Counted from the stretch's first letter, positions 26,596-35,939 are shown. The stretch: 55,681 nt of DNA from Flammeovirgaceae bacterium (GCA_021299455.1 JAJTGQ010000069.1:1-55681), one strand, 5' to 3'. The notes: generated from the sequence alone by a model not told the origin. Numbers and translations are program-made.

Positions 26596-27225
26596 GTGTT
26601 TGATCAATCAGGGGCTAAAAACATTATTTTCGACTTGGGTGGAGTCATTCTTGGTTTAGATGTTAACCAGACTTACCAGCAATTCGCAGCACTAAGCGGA
26701 AAAACGGTCGAACAGTTGAAGGCCAAAGCGGCAAACGCCACATTTTTTGAAGAGTTTGAGCGAGGGCTCGTTTCAGATAAAGCCTTTAGAGACCAGTTAA
26801 GATTATTTTTGGAAATTGATTTGTCAGACGAGCAAATCGACAAGGCGTGGAACGCGATGTTACTTGATTTGTCCGTTGCCCGTCTTGATCATCTAAAAAA
26901 GATTGGGCAAAATTTTCGAATTTTTTTGCTGAGCAACACAAACAACATTCATCTTCAGGCATTTAATGATATTGTCCGTGCCACTATTGGCGATCAGCTG
27001 TTCGGCAACTACTTTGAGAAAGATTACTACTCACATCTTCTTGGTATGCGCAAGCCGGATCGAGAAATTTTTAAATACGTTTTGCACCAGAATGAATTGA
27101 AAGCGGAAGAAACTCTTTTTTTGGACGACAGCGTTCTTAACTTGCAAGGTGCAGCAACCTTAGGCATCCAGACTTTTCACATTCAACACCCCGATCAACT
27201 ATTTTCCCTTTTTAATGAAGCATAG
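26596..27225 (+). CDS. HAD-superfamily hydrolase (subfamily IA)
   Basis: Cytoplasmic phosphatase-like enzyme with motif I IIFDLGGVILGLD (nucleophile position Asp; the second Asp is replaced by Gly, as in the YihX/epoxide-hydrolase-like group), a helical cap, motif II LLSNTN, Lys in KPDREIFKYVL and motif IV LFLDDSVLN. Starts are all non-ATG: GTG at 26596, TTG at 26575 or TTG at 26527. I choose the GTG, which begins about ten residues before the catalytic core as in relatives. It overlaps the M50 protease gene by 11 nt. The substrate is unknown; sugar phosphates such as glucose-1-phosphate are typical for the group. Confidence 0.82.
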   Translation: MFDQSGAKNIIFDLGGVILGLDVNQTYQQFAALSGKTVEQLKAKAANATFFEEFERGLVSDKAFRDQLRLFLEIDLSDEQIDKAWNAMLLDLSVARLDHLKKIGQNFRIFLLSNTNNIHLQAFNDIVRATIGDQLFGNYFEKDYYSHLLGMRKPDREIFKYVLHQNELKAEETLFLDDSVLNLQGAATLGIQTFHIQHPDQLFSLFNEA

Positions 27226-28360
27226 TTTTAAAGAATATCTTTTACATGGCGGCCTATTTATCGTCACGTTTGTCACCACTACCATGGCGGGTGCCGAGTG
27301 GACGAATGGAAAATCAATTCTAGCTGATTCTTACACTTGGGCAGATTTTGCGAGCGGACTACCGTATTCTATTTGTTTCCTGATGATATTGACGGCTCAT
27401 GAATTTGGGCATTATTTTGTAGCGGTCTACTACCGCGTTAGAACCACCCTGCCTTTTTACATTCCACTTCCACCGGTCTCGTTAATGCTAGGCACATTGG
27501 GTGCCGTCATTCGTATCAAAAGCCCTATACGGTCTACGAAAGAAAACTTTGATATTGGTGTTGCGGGGCCGTTGGCCGGGTTTGTTGTGTCCGTTGGTTT
27601 TCTGATATATGGATTCACCCATTTGCCGCCACCCGAATACATTTTCCAATTTCATCCGGAGTACGAACAGTACGGGCTTGAGTATGCTAACTATGTTTAC
27701 ACCGCTCAGTTTATGCCCGCAGGGTCGGTTGATATCATCATTGGCAAAAATTTGCTTTTTCTTTTTTTTGAAAATGTTTTTGCTGACCCCACTCGTTTAC
27801 CCAACGTTCATGAGATCATTCACTATCCTTTTTTGTTTGCCGGCTTTCTGTCCTTAATTTTTACAAGCATTAATTTACTTCCGATTGGTCAACTAGATGG
27901 CGGCCATGTTTTGTATGGATTGGTGGGTAGAAAGAAACACAAAATAATTGCGTCTGCCATTTTCATAGCTTTTCTTTTTTATGCGGGCATCGGTTTCATT
28001 TCACCTTTTGAGCCGCTTGATAAATTGATATATGAAATTCCCCTCTTTGTCGGATTTTTATTTTTCGCGTTGAAAGGAATGGGGCTAAGCACCCGCGATA
28101 ATGTGTTAGCCGCGCTGGCCATTTTCACGGCCCAGTACCTGATCGCTACTCTTTTTCCAAACGCACAAGGCTATTCGGGCTGGTTGTTGTTTACGTTTAT
28201 CATCGGGCGGTTCATAGGCATCCAACATCCTCCATGCGAGATAGAAGAGCAGCTCTCAACTGAGCGGGTTGTTATTGGCTGGTTAGCGTTGGTGATTTTT
28301 GTGCTGTGCTTTACGCCACAACCCATTCAGTTGATTGAACACGTTATGGTGCAACCATAA
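27215..28360 (+). CDS. site-2-protease-type metalloprotease (M50 family)
   Basis: A 381-residue polytopic membrane protease. The zinc site is HEFGH (HExxH) in the second helix, and the second motif is NLLPIGQLDGGH in a later helix, giving the third ligand Asp. Further helices follow (about 250-300 and 310-380). No PDZ domain is present, unlike RseP. Such proteins cut transmembrane substrates such as anti-sigma factors; the substrate here is unknown. Its start overlaps the HAD gene. Its end overlaps the convergent T9SS cargo gene by 17 nt. Confidence 0.9.
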   Translation: MKHSFKEYLLHGGLFIVTFVTTTMAGAEWTNGKSILADSYTWADFASGLPYSICFLMILTAHEFGHYFVAVYYRVRTTLPFYIPLPPVSLMLGTLGAVIRIKSPIRSTKENFDIGVAGPLAGFVVSVGFLIYGFTHLPPPEYIFQFHPEYEQYGLEYANYVYTAQFMPAGSVDIIIGKNLLFLFFENVFADPTRLPNVHEIIHYPFLFAGFLSLIFTSINLLPIGQLDGGHVLYGLVGRKKHKIIASAIFIAFLFYAGIGFISPFEPLDKLIYEIPLFVGFLFFALKGMGLSTRDNVLAALAIFTAQYLIATLFPNAQGYSGWLLFTFIIGRFIGIQHPPCEIEEQLSTERVVIGWLALVIFVLCFTPQPIQLIEHVMVQP

Positions 28361-30221
28361 TCTTTTCAGTGTGCCATACCTGATTGAAGTAACGAACCAG
28401 ATAAAGCCCGGGTACCGGATGGCTAATTGTAATTTCCTTGTGATCGAAACCATCGGTTTGTTCAAAAGAAACCGAGCTGCCAGTTACGGTGTAGAGTTGG
28501 ATTACTGTTGCTTCTTTGGGTAGAAAAAATCGTTGCTGAGTTGGGTTGGGAAAAGGTTTTGCAGAAACACTTTCTTTTACGCTTGTAGTAAGATCTTTTG
28601 GTTTTCCAAAAATAGGGCGGATCATTAAACTTCCTTTCAAGGTTTTGTTTTGAATCCAACTGCCCGATGAGTTGACAAAAATCTTTTCACCCGAATCGTT
28701 ATTGGCATCGAGGCCAATAGGAATTTCGGCTGCCGAAGTTAATTTCCACCCCAAGTAAAAAGTATTTTTCACTACTACACCTCCAGGAATGTCCACCCTC
28801 TTAAAAATAGTTTTGTCGTTTCTGTTGCTGCGCTCCACTGGAATAACTTTTTGAAAAAGATAATCGGACTGATTGCCTGTAAGCGCACCTAAAATATGCA
28901 GTTGAATATTTTGATTGGTTTCATCGCCAAATTTTGGGAAAAATAGATCAACGGCAATGATAGTATCCTCCGGAATTGTAGACATGTCAAACTGATATGC
29001 GAGTTGTGTGCCGGCACCGGTGATGTTTGCTCCGTATTCAGCAATACCGTCATCATATGCGTAATAGTTGGAAATCGAAAATGTACGAGAAGTTTGATCA
29101 TTTTTTCGGAAGTCGATCGGGGCAAAAATGGGCAGGTAGTCTTCTTCATTATCGTCCGAGCTAATAAGAAGGCTATAGGTGACACGTATCGAATCGGCAG
29201 TGAGATTTAGCTTTGTTACGTCAATTAGACGATTCGTTTGAATTTCTTTATGAGTATTGGAGCTTATTAGTATTGGATTTGCTGCGCTGTCTAATTTTAG
29301 TGTGGAAAGTACTGGGATTCCAGATTTATAGGTGAATAAATTGGCTGAGGAAAAGTTATTAATAAGTTGCAATGTGTCGTTTGCATTATACACGTAGAAC
29401 TTAGCCTTTGAAATAGAAGCTCCGTTCAAATGATTGATTGGAACAGCGCTATACAGATTGAAAATTGACGTTATGGGAAGTGTCAATGTTCTGTCAGGAT
29501 AATATTTATTGGTACTCGTTCTGCCTTTGTTCACATATACATAATCCAAATTCCATGTATCGAACGGCCCCGACAGTCTTCCGAAGTTTTGAAATCGAAA
29601 TTGAAAATCATTGTGAAAATATTCATCGCCTATAATTTGCAAAACCTCTTGTTTGAATTCATCAGGTTTCGACAGATTGTTAACCTCAATACTCCACACT
29701 TGCCGCCATTGTCCTGCCGCATTCTTAAATAAGAGTGAAAACACATCCCCAGGCTCTGGCGCATCTCCATTGCCTGCAAACTGATAGAAAAAACTGATGT
29801 AGACTCCAGAGCGTTCTGCAGGTGGCACATCCCCCAACTTCAATGGCCCGGATGTCAATTGATCGGCAAGTCCATTGGCGAGTACATTATTTACTGAGTA
29901 GGGTTTCCCTTGCGCATCATACCCATCGAACGTGGCTACATTGAGCGAGGGCGGATTGATGCCTGTTCCGCTATTCACCCAGACGGCACTATTTTTTTCC
30001 CATGTCGTGGTATCTGGAAATGGTGTTTTTGTAGAAGAGAAGTCATCCCAAAAAGGAAGTGCTCGTGCTGGCAAAGATTCTGTCCGCGCTGCCTTATTTT
30101 CTTTGCTAGGGGATTGTCTGTCTATCTGCACTATCTTCAATTGCGAAAAAGCGTTGAACGAGCTCGCAACTCCTACTACAAGAAGAGTTTTAAATATGAT
30201 CGAGTATTTACCATTCAACAT
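28344..30221 (-). CDS. secreted protein with T9SS type A sorting domain
   Basis: A 625-residue exported protein with a signal peptide (MLNGKYSIIFKTLLVVGVASSFNAFS). The bulk is beta-rich without a recognised enzyme motif. The last 80 residues (VSAKPFPNPTQQRF ... GLYLVRYFNQVWHTEKIMV) form a T9SS C-terminal sorting domain, so it is delivered to the surface. A similar family of large Bacteroidota proteins is simply described as 'T9SS type A sorting domain-containing'. It follows the PASTA gene by 35 bp. Its start codon lies within a heptamer-period repeat. Confidence 0.82.
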   Translation of the reverse strand: MLNGKYSIIFKTLLVVGVASSFNAFSQLKIVQIDRQSPSKENKAARTESLPARALPFWDDFSSTKTPFPDTTTWEKNSAVWVNSGTGINPPSLNVATFDGYDAQGKPYSVNNVLANGLADQLTSGPLKLGDVPPAERSGVYISFFYQFAGNGDAPEPGDVFSLLFKNAAGQWRQVWSIEVNNLSKPDEFKQEVLQIIGDEYFHNDFQFRFQNFGRLSGPFDTWNLDYVYVNKGRTSTNKYYPDRTLTLPITSIFNLYSAVPINHLNGASISKAKFYVYNANDTLQLINNFSSANLFTYKSGIPVLSTLKLDSAANPILISSNTHKEIQTNRLIDVTKLNLTADSIRVTYSLLISSDDNEEDYLPIFAPIDFRKNDQTSRTFSISNYYAYDDGIAEYGANITGAGTQLAYQFDMSTIPEDTIIAVDLFFPKFGDETNQNIQLHILGALTGNQSDYLFQKVIPVERSNRNDKTIFKRVDIPGGVVVKNTFYLGWKLTSAAEIPIGLDANNDSGEKIFVNSSGSWIQNKTLKGSLMIRPIFGKPKDLTTSVKESVSAKPFPNPTQQRFFLPKEATVIQLYTVTGSSVSFEQTDGFDHKEITISHPVPGLYLVRYFNQVWHTEKIMVAP

Positions 30222-30246
30222 TTAGAATTCAACATTTAAAATTCAC
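30213..30246. repeat. imperfect heptamer-period repeat at the T9SS cargo start
   Basis: ATTCAACATTTA occurs twice with a 14-bp period (30213-30224 and 30227-30238), followed by a third partial unit (ATTCAC). Read as heptamers it is ATTCAAC, ATTTAGA, ATTCAAC, ATTTAAA, ATTCACA. It covers the start codon of the minus-strand gene (ATG at 30221). The period matches that of the heptamer repeat at 21396. Confidence 0.7.
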
Positions 30247-30256
30247 AGTTCAAGAC

Positions 30257-31045
30257 TTAAAGCGGCTCTTTGAACCCTTTAGGGGCAATCCACAAATGAA
30301 TAGGCTCGCCAATTCTAACGGAATCGCCCGGTAAAGGAACCTGTTTGTAAACGTAGGGAACGATGCCGGTAGTATCTTGTCCATCAGGGATTTCCACAGT
30401 GCCCAAATGCAAATTCCAGCCGGATAGTTTTAGCAATGCTGTTTTATAAGCATCGCCAATGAGGTTTCCGACTACGAAATCAGCTGGCCCATTGCCGTCA
30501 CCCACCACCAGGTCGATGGTTGCGCCTTTGAAGATGCGTGTGCCTGCTAAAATCACTTGACCTTTATGCCTCATCTCGGTCACCAGATTGCGAAAAGGAC
30601 TCGCTTCATAGTAGATGTTTCCAATTCTCAACTCATTACTTTTTAATACCACCTCTGCGTTAATCAACGAACGGTCTACTAAATCGGGTACCGGTAGGGT
30701 GGTAGGAGTAGTTCGATTAATAGATACATAAATAGTTCTGTTTTCCTTGACCTCTTCGCCTGTTTTAGGAAACTGTTTTAGAATCGAAAGTGGATCGGCA
30801 TCTTCCAGATAGGCAGAATCGTTGACCGCAATGCGAAGTGTTTTTTCTGCCAATAGTTTTTCGGCTTCTTCCATCGTCAATCCAGTCAAGTCGGGAACGG
30901 GTATGGATTTCCCGTGGTTTGTGACGTTAGGCAGGTAAATATAAAAATAGATGATCGCTACTACTGCGATCAACGAAAAGGCGATCCCAACATTTGCGAA
31001 AAGCCCGCCAACAGTGTTTGATTTGAAAAATGTTTTTAGGTTCAT
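30257..31045 (-). CDS. PASTA-domain protein with one N-terminal membrane anchor
   Basis: A 262-residue protein: a short cytoplasmic N-terminus, one transmembrane helix at about 14-36, then three PASTA domains (each with the pattern VPDLxGLTxEEAxxxL, as in VPDLTGLTMEEAEKLL and VPDLVDRSLINAEVVL). There is no kinase or transpeptidase domain. PASTA domains bind peptidoglycan fragments or beta-lactam-like ligands in other bacteria. A PASTA-only protein next to ddl is a recurrent Bacteroidota arrangement; here an MNT/HEPN pair lies between them. Confidence 0.87.
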   Translation of the reverse strand: MNLKTFFKSNTVGGLFANVGIAFSLIAVVAIIYFYIYLPNVTNHGKSIPVPDLTGLTMEEAEKLLAEKTLRIAVNDSAYLEDADPLSILKQFPKTGEEVKENRTIYVSINRTTPTTLPVPDLVDRSLINAEVVLKSNELRIGNIYYEASPFRNLVTEMRHKGQVILAGTRIFKGATIDLVVGDGNGPADFVVGNLIGDAYKTALLKLSGWNLHLGTVEIPDGQDTTGIVPYVYKQVPLPGDSVRIGEPIHLWIAPKGFKEPL

Positions 31046-31049
31046 ACCC

Positions 31050-31382
31050 TTATTTTATTTTTTCTTCAACTTCTTTTTGGAAAGGCAACAGATGCTTTCG
31101 GACAATATTCCAGATAATTCGATCATCCACGTTGTCGTATGAATGAATTAGCCGATTTCTTAAGCTGATAATCTGTTGGGCATTCTCAAACGTTTTTGAA
31201 GGAGACTCTTTTCGAAACTTATTTAAGGCCTCACCGACAATTCCAAGATGTCGTTCAACCGCCCCTTTTACCAAGAAATCTTTTTTATATTGTTCAAAAG
31301 ATTGTATTCCTTCAGTGAAAGATAGAATGTGATGAATGGATTGTAGGATATCAGACAAATATTTTTTCTCCTTGTCCGTCAT
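31050..31382 (-). CDS. HEPN-domain (HepT-like) putative toxin
   Basis: A 110-residue all-helical protein of the HepT/DUF86 type. The conserved RNase motif Rx4HxY is present as R75-N-R-L-I-H80-S-Y82, with an upstream GxVxRHLGIVGEA-like helix. In studied systems HepT is an RNase whose tyrosine is AMPylated by MntA. It overlaps the end of the upstream nucleotidyltransferase gene by 32 nt. The PASTA gene starts 4 bp after it. The order here (MNT first, HEPN second) is the reverse of the Shewanella pair. Confidence 0.87.
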   Translation of the reverse strand: MTDKEKKYLSDILQSIHHILSFTEGIQSFEQYKKDFLVKGAVERHLGIVGEALNKFRKESPSKTFENAQQIISLRNRLIHSYDNVDDRIIWNIVRKHLLPFQKEVEEKIK

Positions 31383-31686
31383 AAACTAATTTCTTCGTTC
31401 GCTCTATACTCGTTCTTAAGTAGGGGTTTCGTATTGAGTCATCTGTCAGTAAGTCAACCTTTCTTCCGAAGAACAGTTCCAAGCTATCCCATAGTGATAA
31501 AAGCAACTCGCCATACTCCAATGGATCGTCAACAGCCAACGAAACAACCAAATCGATATCACTTTTCTCAAGATCAAACCTTTCCGTAACAGAAGACCCG
31601 AATGCATATATCTTGTCCACCTTGTGAGAGACACACAATCGGGCAAACTCTGCCTGATTTCGATTGATTAGATCGTCAATAATCAT
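31351..31686 (-). CDS. minimal nucleotidyltransferase (MntA-like) putative antitoxin
   Basis: A 111-residue nucleotidyltransferase-fold protein. The catalytic pattern is GS (30-31) followed by D43-I-D45, a GS-x11-DxD arrangement. In MntA-type antitoxins this site transfers AMP to the partner HEPN toxin. A TATATTTG (31698-31691) lies directly before the ATG, which would give a leaderless transcript, but no TTG is present at -33. It lies 37 bp after the ddl gene, so it may simply be in the ddl operon. Confidence 0.87.
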   Translation of the reverse strand: MIIDDLINRNQAEFARLCVSHKVDKIYAFGSSVTERFDLEKSDIDLVVSLAVDDPLEYGELLLSLWDSLELFFGRKVDLLTDDSIRNPYLRTSIERTKKLVYDGQGEKIFV

Positions 31687-31723
31687 TGTGCAAATATAAT
31701 CAGAATTTTTAGCCTATTGGCTG

Positions 31724-32809
31724 TTAAAAATTGAGGTTAGAGGTAAATCCTCTCTCTACTCTTTTTGTTTTTTGGAATCGCTCCATAGCGAGATCTGCCA
31801 ATTTGGAGATCAAATCTGTAAACGAAATACCTCGCTCTTTCCACATCATTGGAAACATGCTGGAGTTTGTAAAGCCTGGGATCGTGTTTATCTCGTTTAC
31901 AAAAACATCTCCGGTCTTCGTTAAGAATAAATCTACCCTGGCAAAATCTTCACACGAAAGAGCCTGGTAGGCTAGCAAGGAGAGTGTTCTAATTTTTTCT
32001 TGTACAGCTGCATCGAGCTTCGCAGGCACTTCGATGGAAACCGCGTTTCCATCTACGTACTTTGCGTTGAAGTCGTAAAACTCGTACTGTTTACTAATGA
32101 TGATTTCACCGGGCAACGAAGCTTGCGCAGGATAGTTGCCAAGGATGGCACATTCTACTTCTCTTCCTTGAACGTACTTTTCCAGCAACACGCACTCATC
32201 GTAGCGAAATCCTTCATCAACGGCTTTGGCGAAATCTTCTTTTGATTTCACTTTAGATACGCCAACAGATGAACCCAGGTTGGCCGATTTCACCATGAAA
32301 GGCAACCCTAATTTTTCTTGCACTTTTTCAAATTGCAGATCTTCTTTTTCTGAATAGTTAACTGCGATAAAATCCGCTACCGGAAGCCCGGCTTCTTTGA
32401 GCAATCGTTTCGTCACCAATTTACTCATTGACATCGCGGACCCAAGCACGCCTGTGCCTATCATCGGGAGGTCGATGGCTTTGATGAGTCCTTGTATACT
32501 TCCATCCTCACCATCAGTTCCGTGCAGGACAGGAAAAATGATGTCCGCGCTCATCTTCTTCCCGCTTTTGGTTTGGAAGGTAAGTGCCGAGGGATTGAGC
32601 GTAAGTGAAAGTTCTTCGCCAGTCTCCATTTCTTTGTGAACTGCCTCGGTCAGATACCAGATTCCTTTTGTCGAGATGCCAATCAGAAAAGGTTCGAATC
32701 GCTGTTTGTCAATGTATTGGAAAATATTTCTGGCTGAGTTAATGGAAACGCCATGCTCAACTGACTTTCCTCCATATAAAATTGCAATTCTGGTCTTGTT
32801 CATGGGCAT
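31724..32809 (-). CDS. ddl: D-alanine--D-alanine ligase
   Basis: Cytoplasmic ligase that makes D-Ala-D-Ala for peptidoglycan. The 361-residue protein has the N-terminal IAILYGGKSVEHGVSINSA, the ATP-grasp motifs LPMIGTGVLGSAMSMSK, VKSANLGSSVGVSKV and CVLLEKYVQGREVE, and the C-terminal FARVDLFL and EINTIPGFTNSSMFPMMW. ATG 32803 (MNKTRIAIL) could also be the start. A probable promoter lies upstream on the minus strand: CATCTTTG (one mismatch to the -7 element, 32827-32820) and TTG (32850-32848), 20 nt apart. Confidence 0.97.
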   Translation of the reverse strand: MPMNKTRIAILYGGKSVEHGVSINSARNIFQYIDKQRFEPFLIGISTKGIWYLTEAVHKEMETGEELSLTLNPSALTFQTKSGKKMSADIIFPVLHGTDGEDGSIQGLIKAIDLPMIGTGVLGSAMSMSKLVTKRLLKEAGLPVADFIAVNYSEKEDLQFEKVQEKLGLPFMVKSANLGSSVGVSKVKSKEDFAKAVDEGFRYDECVLLEKYVQGREVECAILGNYPAQASLPGEIIISKQYEFYDFNAKYVDGNAVSIEVPAKLDAAVQEKIRTLSLLAYQALSCEDFARVDLFLTKTGDVFVNEINTIPGFTNSSMFPMMWKERGISFTDLISKLADLAMERFQKTKRVERGFTSNLNF

Positions 32810-32872
32810 AAAATTACTTCAAAGATGTTAAAGTATTTACCGGATATCAAGCAACGCCATTCACTAATTCGA

Positions 32873-35839
32873 CTAGTTGCCAACATACACTTTGCGTGCG
32901 CTAAGTTGGCCTGCCATCTGAAGGCGTATGATGTACACACCGACCCCACGATTACTTAAATCTACCGAGTAAGTTTGGTTGATTGTTTCTGGAAGGGTCT
33001 CTTCGACTACGAGTTGGCCAATGCTGTTGTAAATCTGTAAGCCAACGGTTTGTCGTTCCTCCAGATTGAATGTGATTTTAACGGGTGTGCCAGTACCGCC
33101 ATATAGTGCATAAGGGCTTTCTACTTTCAGTTGAGTTGGACTGTTATCGGCAAAAAAATCGATGTTGTCCAGGTACAAGTTATTGCCGTTTCCATTGACC
33201 GCCACAAAAGCAATTCGAACATTGGCATGCCCTACATAATTTTGGAGATTGAGGAAATTGTTTTTCCAATCAGACGAAAGCACAGGCTTCCATGAATCTT
33301 CGGAGTCTGTCATAGCCAGTTGACTGCCGATTTGGTCAAACAAAATATCAGTATAGGTAGCTCCACAATCAGTAGAAGCCAGGACGCGCAATTTTTCGCA
33401 GCCATTTATTCGCTTCGCGTAACTCGCATCAAAGAATACACTTGCTTCAGTATTGTTTGTCAAGTCTAAGACAGGGCTCACCAGCCAAGAGTCTGCTCCG
33501 ATAGTTGTGTTTGAGAATGAGTTGTAAACCAGCGATTGCTGGTAGTTGGTACTCGCCTTTGCCCAGCTGGGTTGCTGTTGCTGACTGACAATCGCCCATT
33601 TTTGTAAAGAGTTGCTATCAAATCGTTCGCGCAACGGAATGTTTTCTCTTGTGTCATTGATGACAACCTGATAGACGTTGCTATTATCTTGGATGTTTTC
33701 GTCAGCAATCCCATTAGGGCTCAAGATATTTACAGTGAGTTGGTTTCCCCCAAGCACGAGTCGGGGTTGCGTGACTTCGATAATGTTTTCAGCATTGGGC
33801 GCAAGTGCAAGACCTGAAAATGACTGGAAACTTGTACCTCCGCTACCCAATGAAACCGAACAAGTCAACGAATTGACCATAGTGGTTCCTACGTTTCTAA
33901 CTCTTAATTTTATTGAGGAGTAGATAGAGCAAGTGACAGGTGCAGGGCTTTCGAGTTTCACTAATTTTAGATCTGTCACGGCACTTGTCACTACGCGCAC
34001 ATTGCTCAGGTAAAGATTGTTTCCATTGCCATTTGTTCCTTCAAATGCAAGCTGAATTGATTTTCCAATAAATGAAGTGAGCGGGATTACTTCTGTCACC
34101 CAATCGGCAGCCCCGGGGACAAAAGCACAAAGTGTAGACGAAGAAGTTGCCAGCGCTTCATCGGATTTATCAAAAATGGTTGTGGTTGCCAGATCAAATC
34201 GACACACATCGGAAGCCAACACCCGAAGGCGTTCACCAATTGTGCCGGGATATTGCGCATAAGCCCGTTCGAAAATCAAGTAGGCGTTTGTTTGAGTAGT
34301 CAAGTCAATTAAAGGTGTTATGAGTCTATCTACGGTACCTATTTGGGTGTAGTCGTAGTATTTTAAGTACATAGATGATTTCCCCCCGCTGGAAGACAGT
34401 TGCCACGTAATTGAATTGTCTGGATTAGTAACCGACCAGCCCAGCGGAAAACTTGTAAACGATTCGCTGATGGGTAGTGTCGCTACGGACGGTGTAGTTG
34501 TTACAATCGTTTTTGAATTATTGGCACTGTTTCCATCGATGGTGCCGTTGGTTAAGGTGATAACAAACTCAAACTGGGTGACTGATCCGGTGGATAGTGA
34601 AACAGGTAAAAAGTCAATTTGTTGTTCTGCATTTACCGCAAGGGTTAATAATAGGTTTTTGGTTTCGATGACACTGTTGTTTCTTTTTAGTTGAAGTTGC
34701 GCTGACGAAATCAGATTAGTGCCGAAATTTCTGATTGTAATTGAAGGCACCACAGATCCGCTACAAGCGGTGCTAGTTGGTGACGAAACAGTTTTAATTC
34801 CCAAGTCATTGGCAACAGCTGTAGGAGGCAACGAGCCAACAGAATTGGGAAGCTCTTTTCTCCGCGGGCTGTTCGCAACCACAAAATTCATTCGCGCTAC
34901 CTGGCCTTGCGTAAAAATATTCATGCATGCGTCATCGGTATAGTCTAGGTAGTTCTGAAACATTTTTGTGTTGCTACAGGATGTCTGAGGATGAGCCGGG
35001 CAGCCTGAGGTAGAATTATTTTGGACGGGAGTGTCATCCACATAGTCGGTGCTTGTAGAACAACTGCTCACATCGCCCCAGATATGCCGCAGGCCAAAAA
35101 AGTGTCCCATTTCGTGGGTAAGTGTCCTGCCTTTGTTATAGCGGTTAGACAAATCAAAGACGCCCCCATCGGTTGAACCAAAATGGCGGTAGTTGACCAC
35201 GATTCCATCCGTAAGCCTTTCAATCGGAGAGTCCCCCAAGCCAGGAAGAGATGACACCGGGAATTGGGCATAGCCGAGGAAATCGGTTATTGAGCTGACC
35301 CACACATTTAAATACTGTTCTGCGGGCCAATAGCTTTGTGACTTGAGAAGAAAATCATCGTTGAATGACCACGAAGTTTTTGAGCCTTGCACGCGAACGA
35401 TTCCGCTTGTAGCAATCCCATTTGGATCTTGTTTAGCTAACACAAACTGAACGTCAAAACTACCTGCCACGGGTTGAAACAAACTGGGAGTGTTCATCTG
35501 GTCAGCATTTAGCCGATTGAAATCGTTGTTGAGTACCGTCATTTGAGAAAGCACTTGCGCATCTGAAATATTGAGACCCGTGCCTATTGGTTCGCCATTG
35601 TGGATGATATGGACTACTACTGGAATCGTCAGCGTTGTTTGGGTTCGTTGCGCGCGATTCGAATTTTTAGTTGTTTGGTTTGTTTGGTCTCCGATCCATC
35701 GTTCAAAATTTTCTAGTGATCGCTTTGGATTTTGGCGCTCAAGTTTCTTTTCATATTCCACGGTTCCGCATCTTCCCTGAGCCAATGAAGACAGAGGTAG
35801 AAGCAGCACAAAAATTAAAAAGGAGAAGAAAATGCGCAT
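32873..35839 (-). CDS. secreted M43-type zinc metalloprotease with T9SS sorting domain
   Basis: A 988-residue exported protease. A signal peptide is MRIFFSFLIFVLLLPLSSLA (start at ATG 35839; an ATG nine codons upstream would bury it). A propeptide follows. The catalytic site HEMGHFFGLRH (242-252) matches HExxHxxGxxH of metzincins, and CMNIFTQGQVARM supplies the Met turn, as in pappalysin-like M43 enzymes. Two cleaved-adhesin/MAM-like modules follow (about 440-590 and 720-880), each with SFTSFPLGW- or RFDSNSLQKW-type starts. The T9SS sorting domain is the last 80 residues. It is likely a degradative surface protease. Confidence 0.9.
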   Translation of the reverse strand: MRIFFSFLIFVLLLPLSSLAQGRCGTVEYEKKLERQNPKRSLENFERWIGDQTNQTTKNSNRAQRTQTTLTIPVVVHIIHNGEPIGTGLNISDAQVLSQMTVLNNDFNRLNADQMNTPSLFQPVAGSFDVQFVLAKQDPNGIATSGIVRVQGSKTSWSFNDDFLLKSQSYWPAEQYLNVWVSSITDFLGYAQFPVSSLPGLGDSPIERLTDGIVVNYRHFGSTDGGVFDLSNRYNKGRTLTHEMGHFFGLRHIWGDVSSCSTSTDYVDDTPVQNNSTSGCPAHPQTSCSNTKMFQNYLDYTDDACMNIFTQGQVARMNFVVANSPRRKELPNSVGSLPPTAVANDLGIKTVSSPTSTACSGSVVPSITIRNFGTNLISSAQLQLKRNNSVIETKNLLLTLAVNAEQQIDFLPVSLSTGSVTQFEFVITLTNGTIDGNSANNSKTIVTTTPSVATLPISESFTSFPLGWSVTNPDNSITWQLSSSGGKSSMYLKYYDYTQIGTVDRLITPLIDLTTQTNAYLIFERAYAQYPGTIGERLRVLASDVCRFDLATTTIFDKSDEALATSSSTLCAFVPGAADWVTEVIPLTSFIGKSIQLAFEGTNGNGNNLYLSNVRVVTSAVTDLKLVKLESPAPVTCSIYSSIKLRVRNVGTTMVNSLTCSVSLGSGGTSFQSFSGLALAPNAENIIEVTQPRLVLGGNQLTVNILSPNGIADENIQDNSNVYQVVINDTRENIPLRERFDSNSLQKWAIVSQQQQPSWAKASTNYQQSLVYNSFSNTTIGADSWLVSPVLDLTNNTEASVFFDASYAKRINGCEKLRVLASTDCGATYTDILFDQIGSQLAMTDSEDSWKPVLSSDWKNNFLNLQNYVGHANVRIAFVAVNGNGNNLYLDNIDFFADNSPTQLKVESPYALYGGTGTPVKITFNLEERQTVGLQIYNSIGQLVVEETLPETINQTYSVDLSNRGVGVYIIRLQMAGQLSARKVYVGN

Positions 35840-35939
35840 GGGTGGAAAGTTAATCCATAACGACATAAAATCCTTTAGAATACAAACGATGTAGAAAGTT
35901 TATTGCCCTTTTAATGGGACGGAAAGGGGCTGAGTAACC

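Noticed and set aside
27609-27857. Second-frame open reading frames inside large genes, here in the M50 gene
   Set aside because: They overlap conserved domains on either strand and have no motif, signal or start context of their own.
31691-31698. TATATTTG (minus strand) as a promoter for the MNT gene
   Set aside because: No TTG at the right distance; the transcript would be leaderless. Kept only as a remark in the gene entry.
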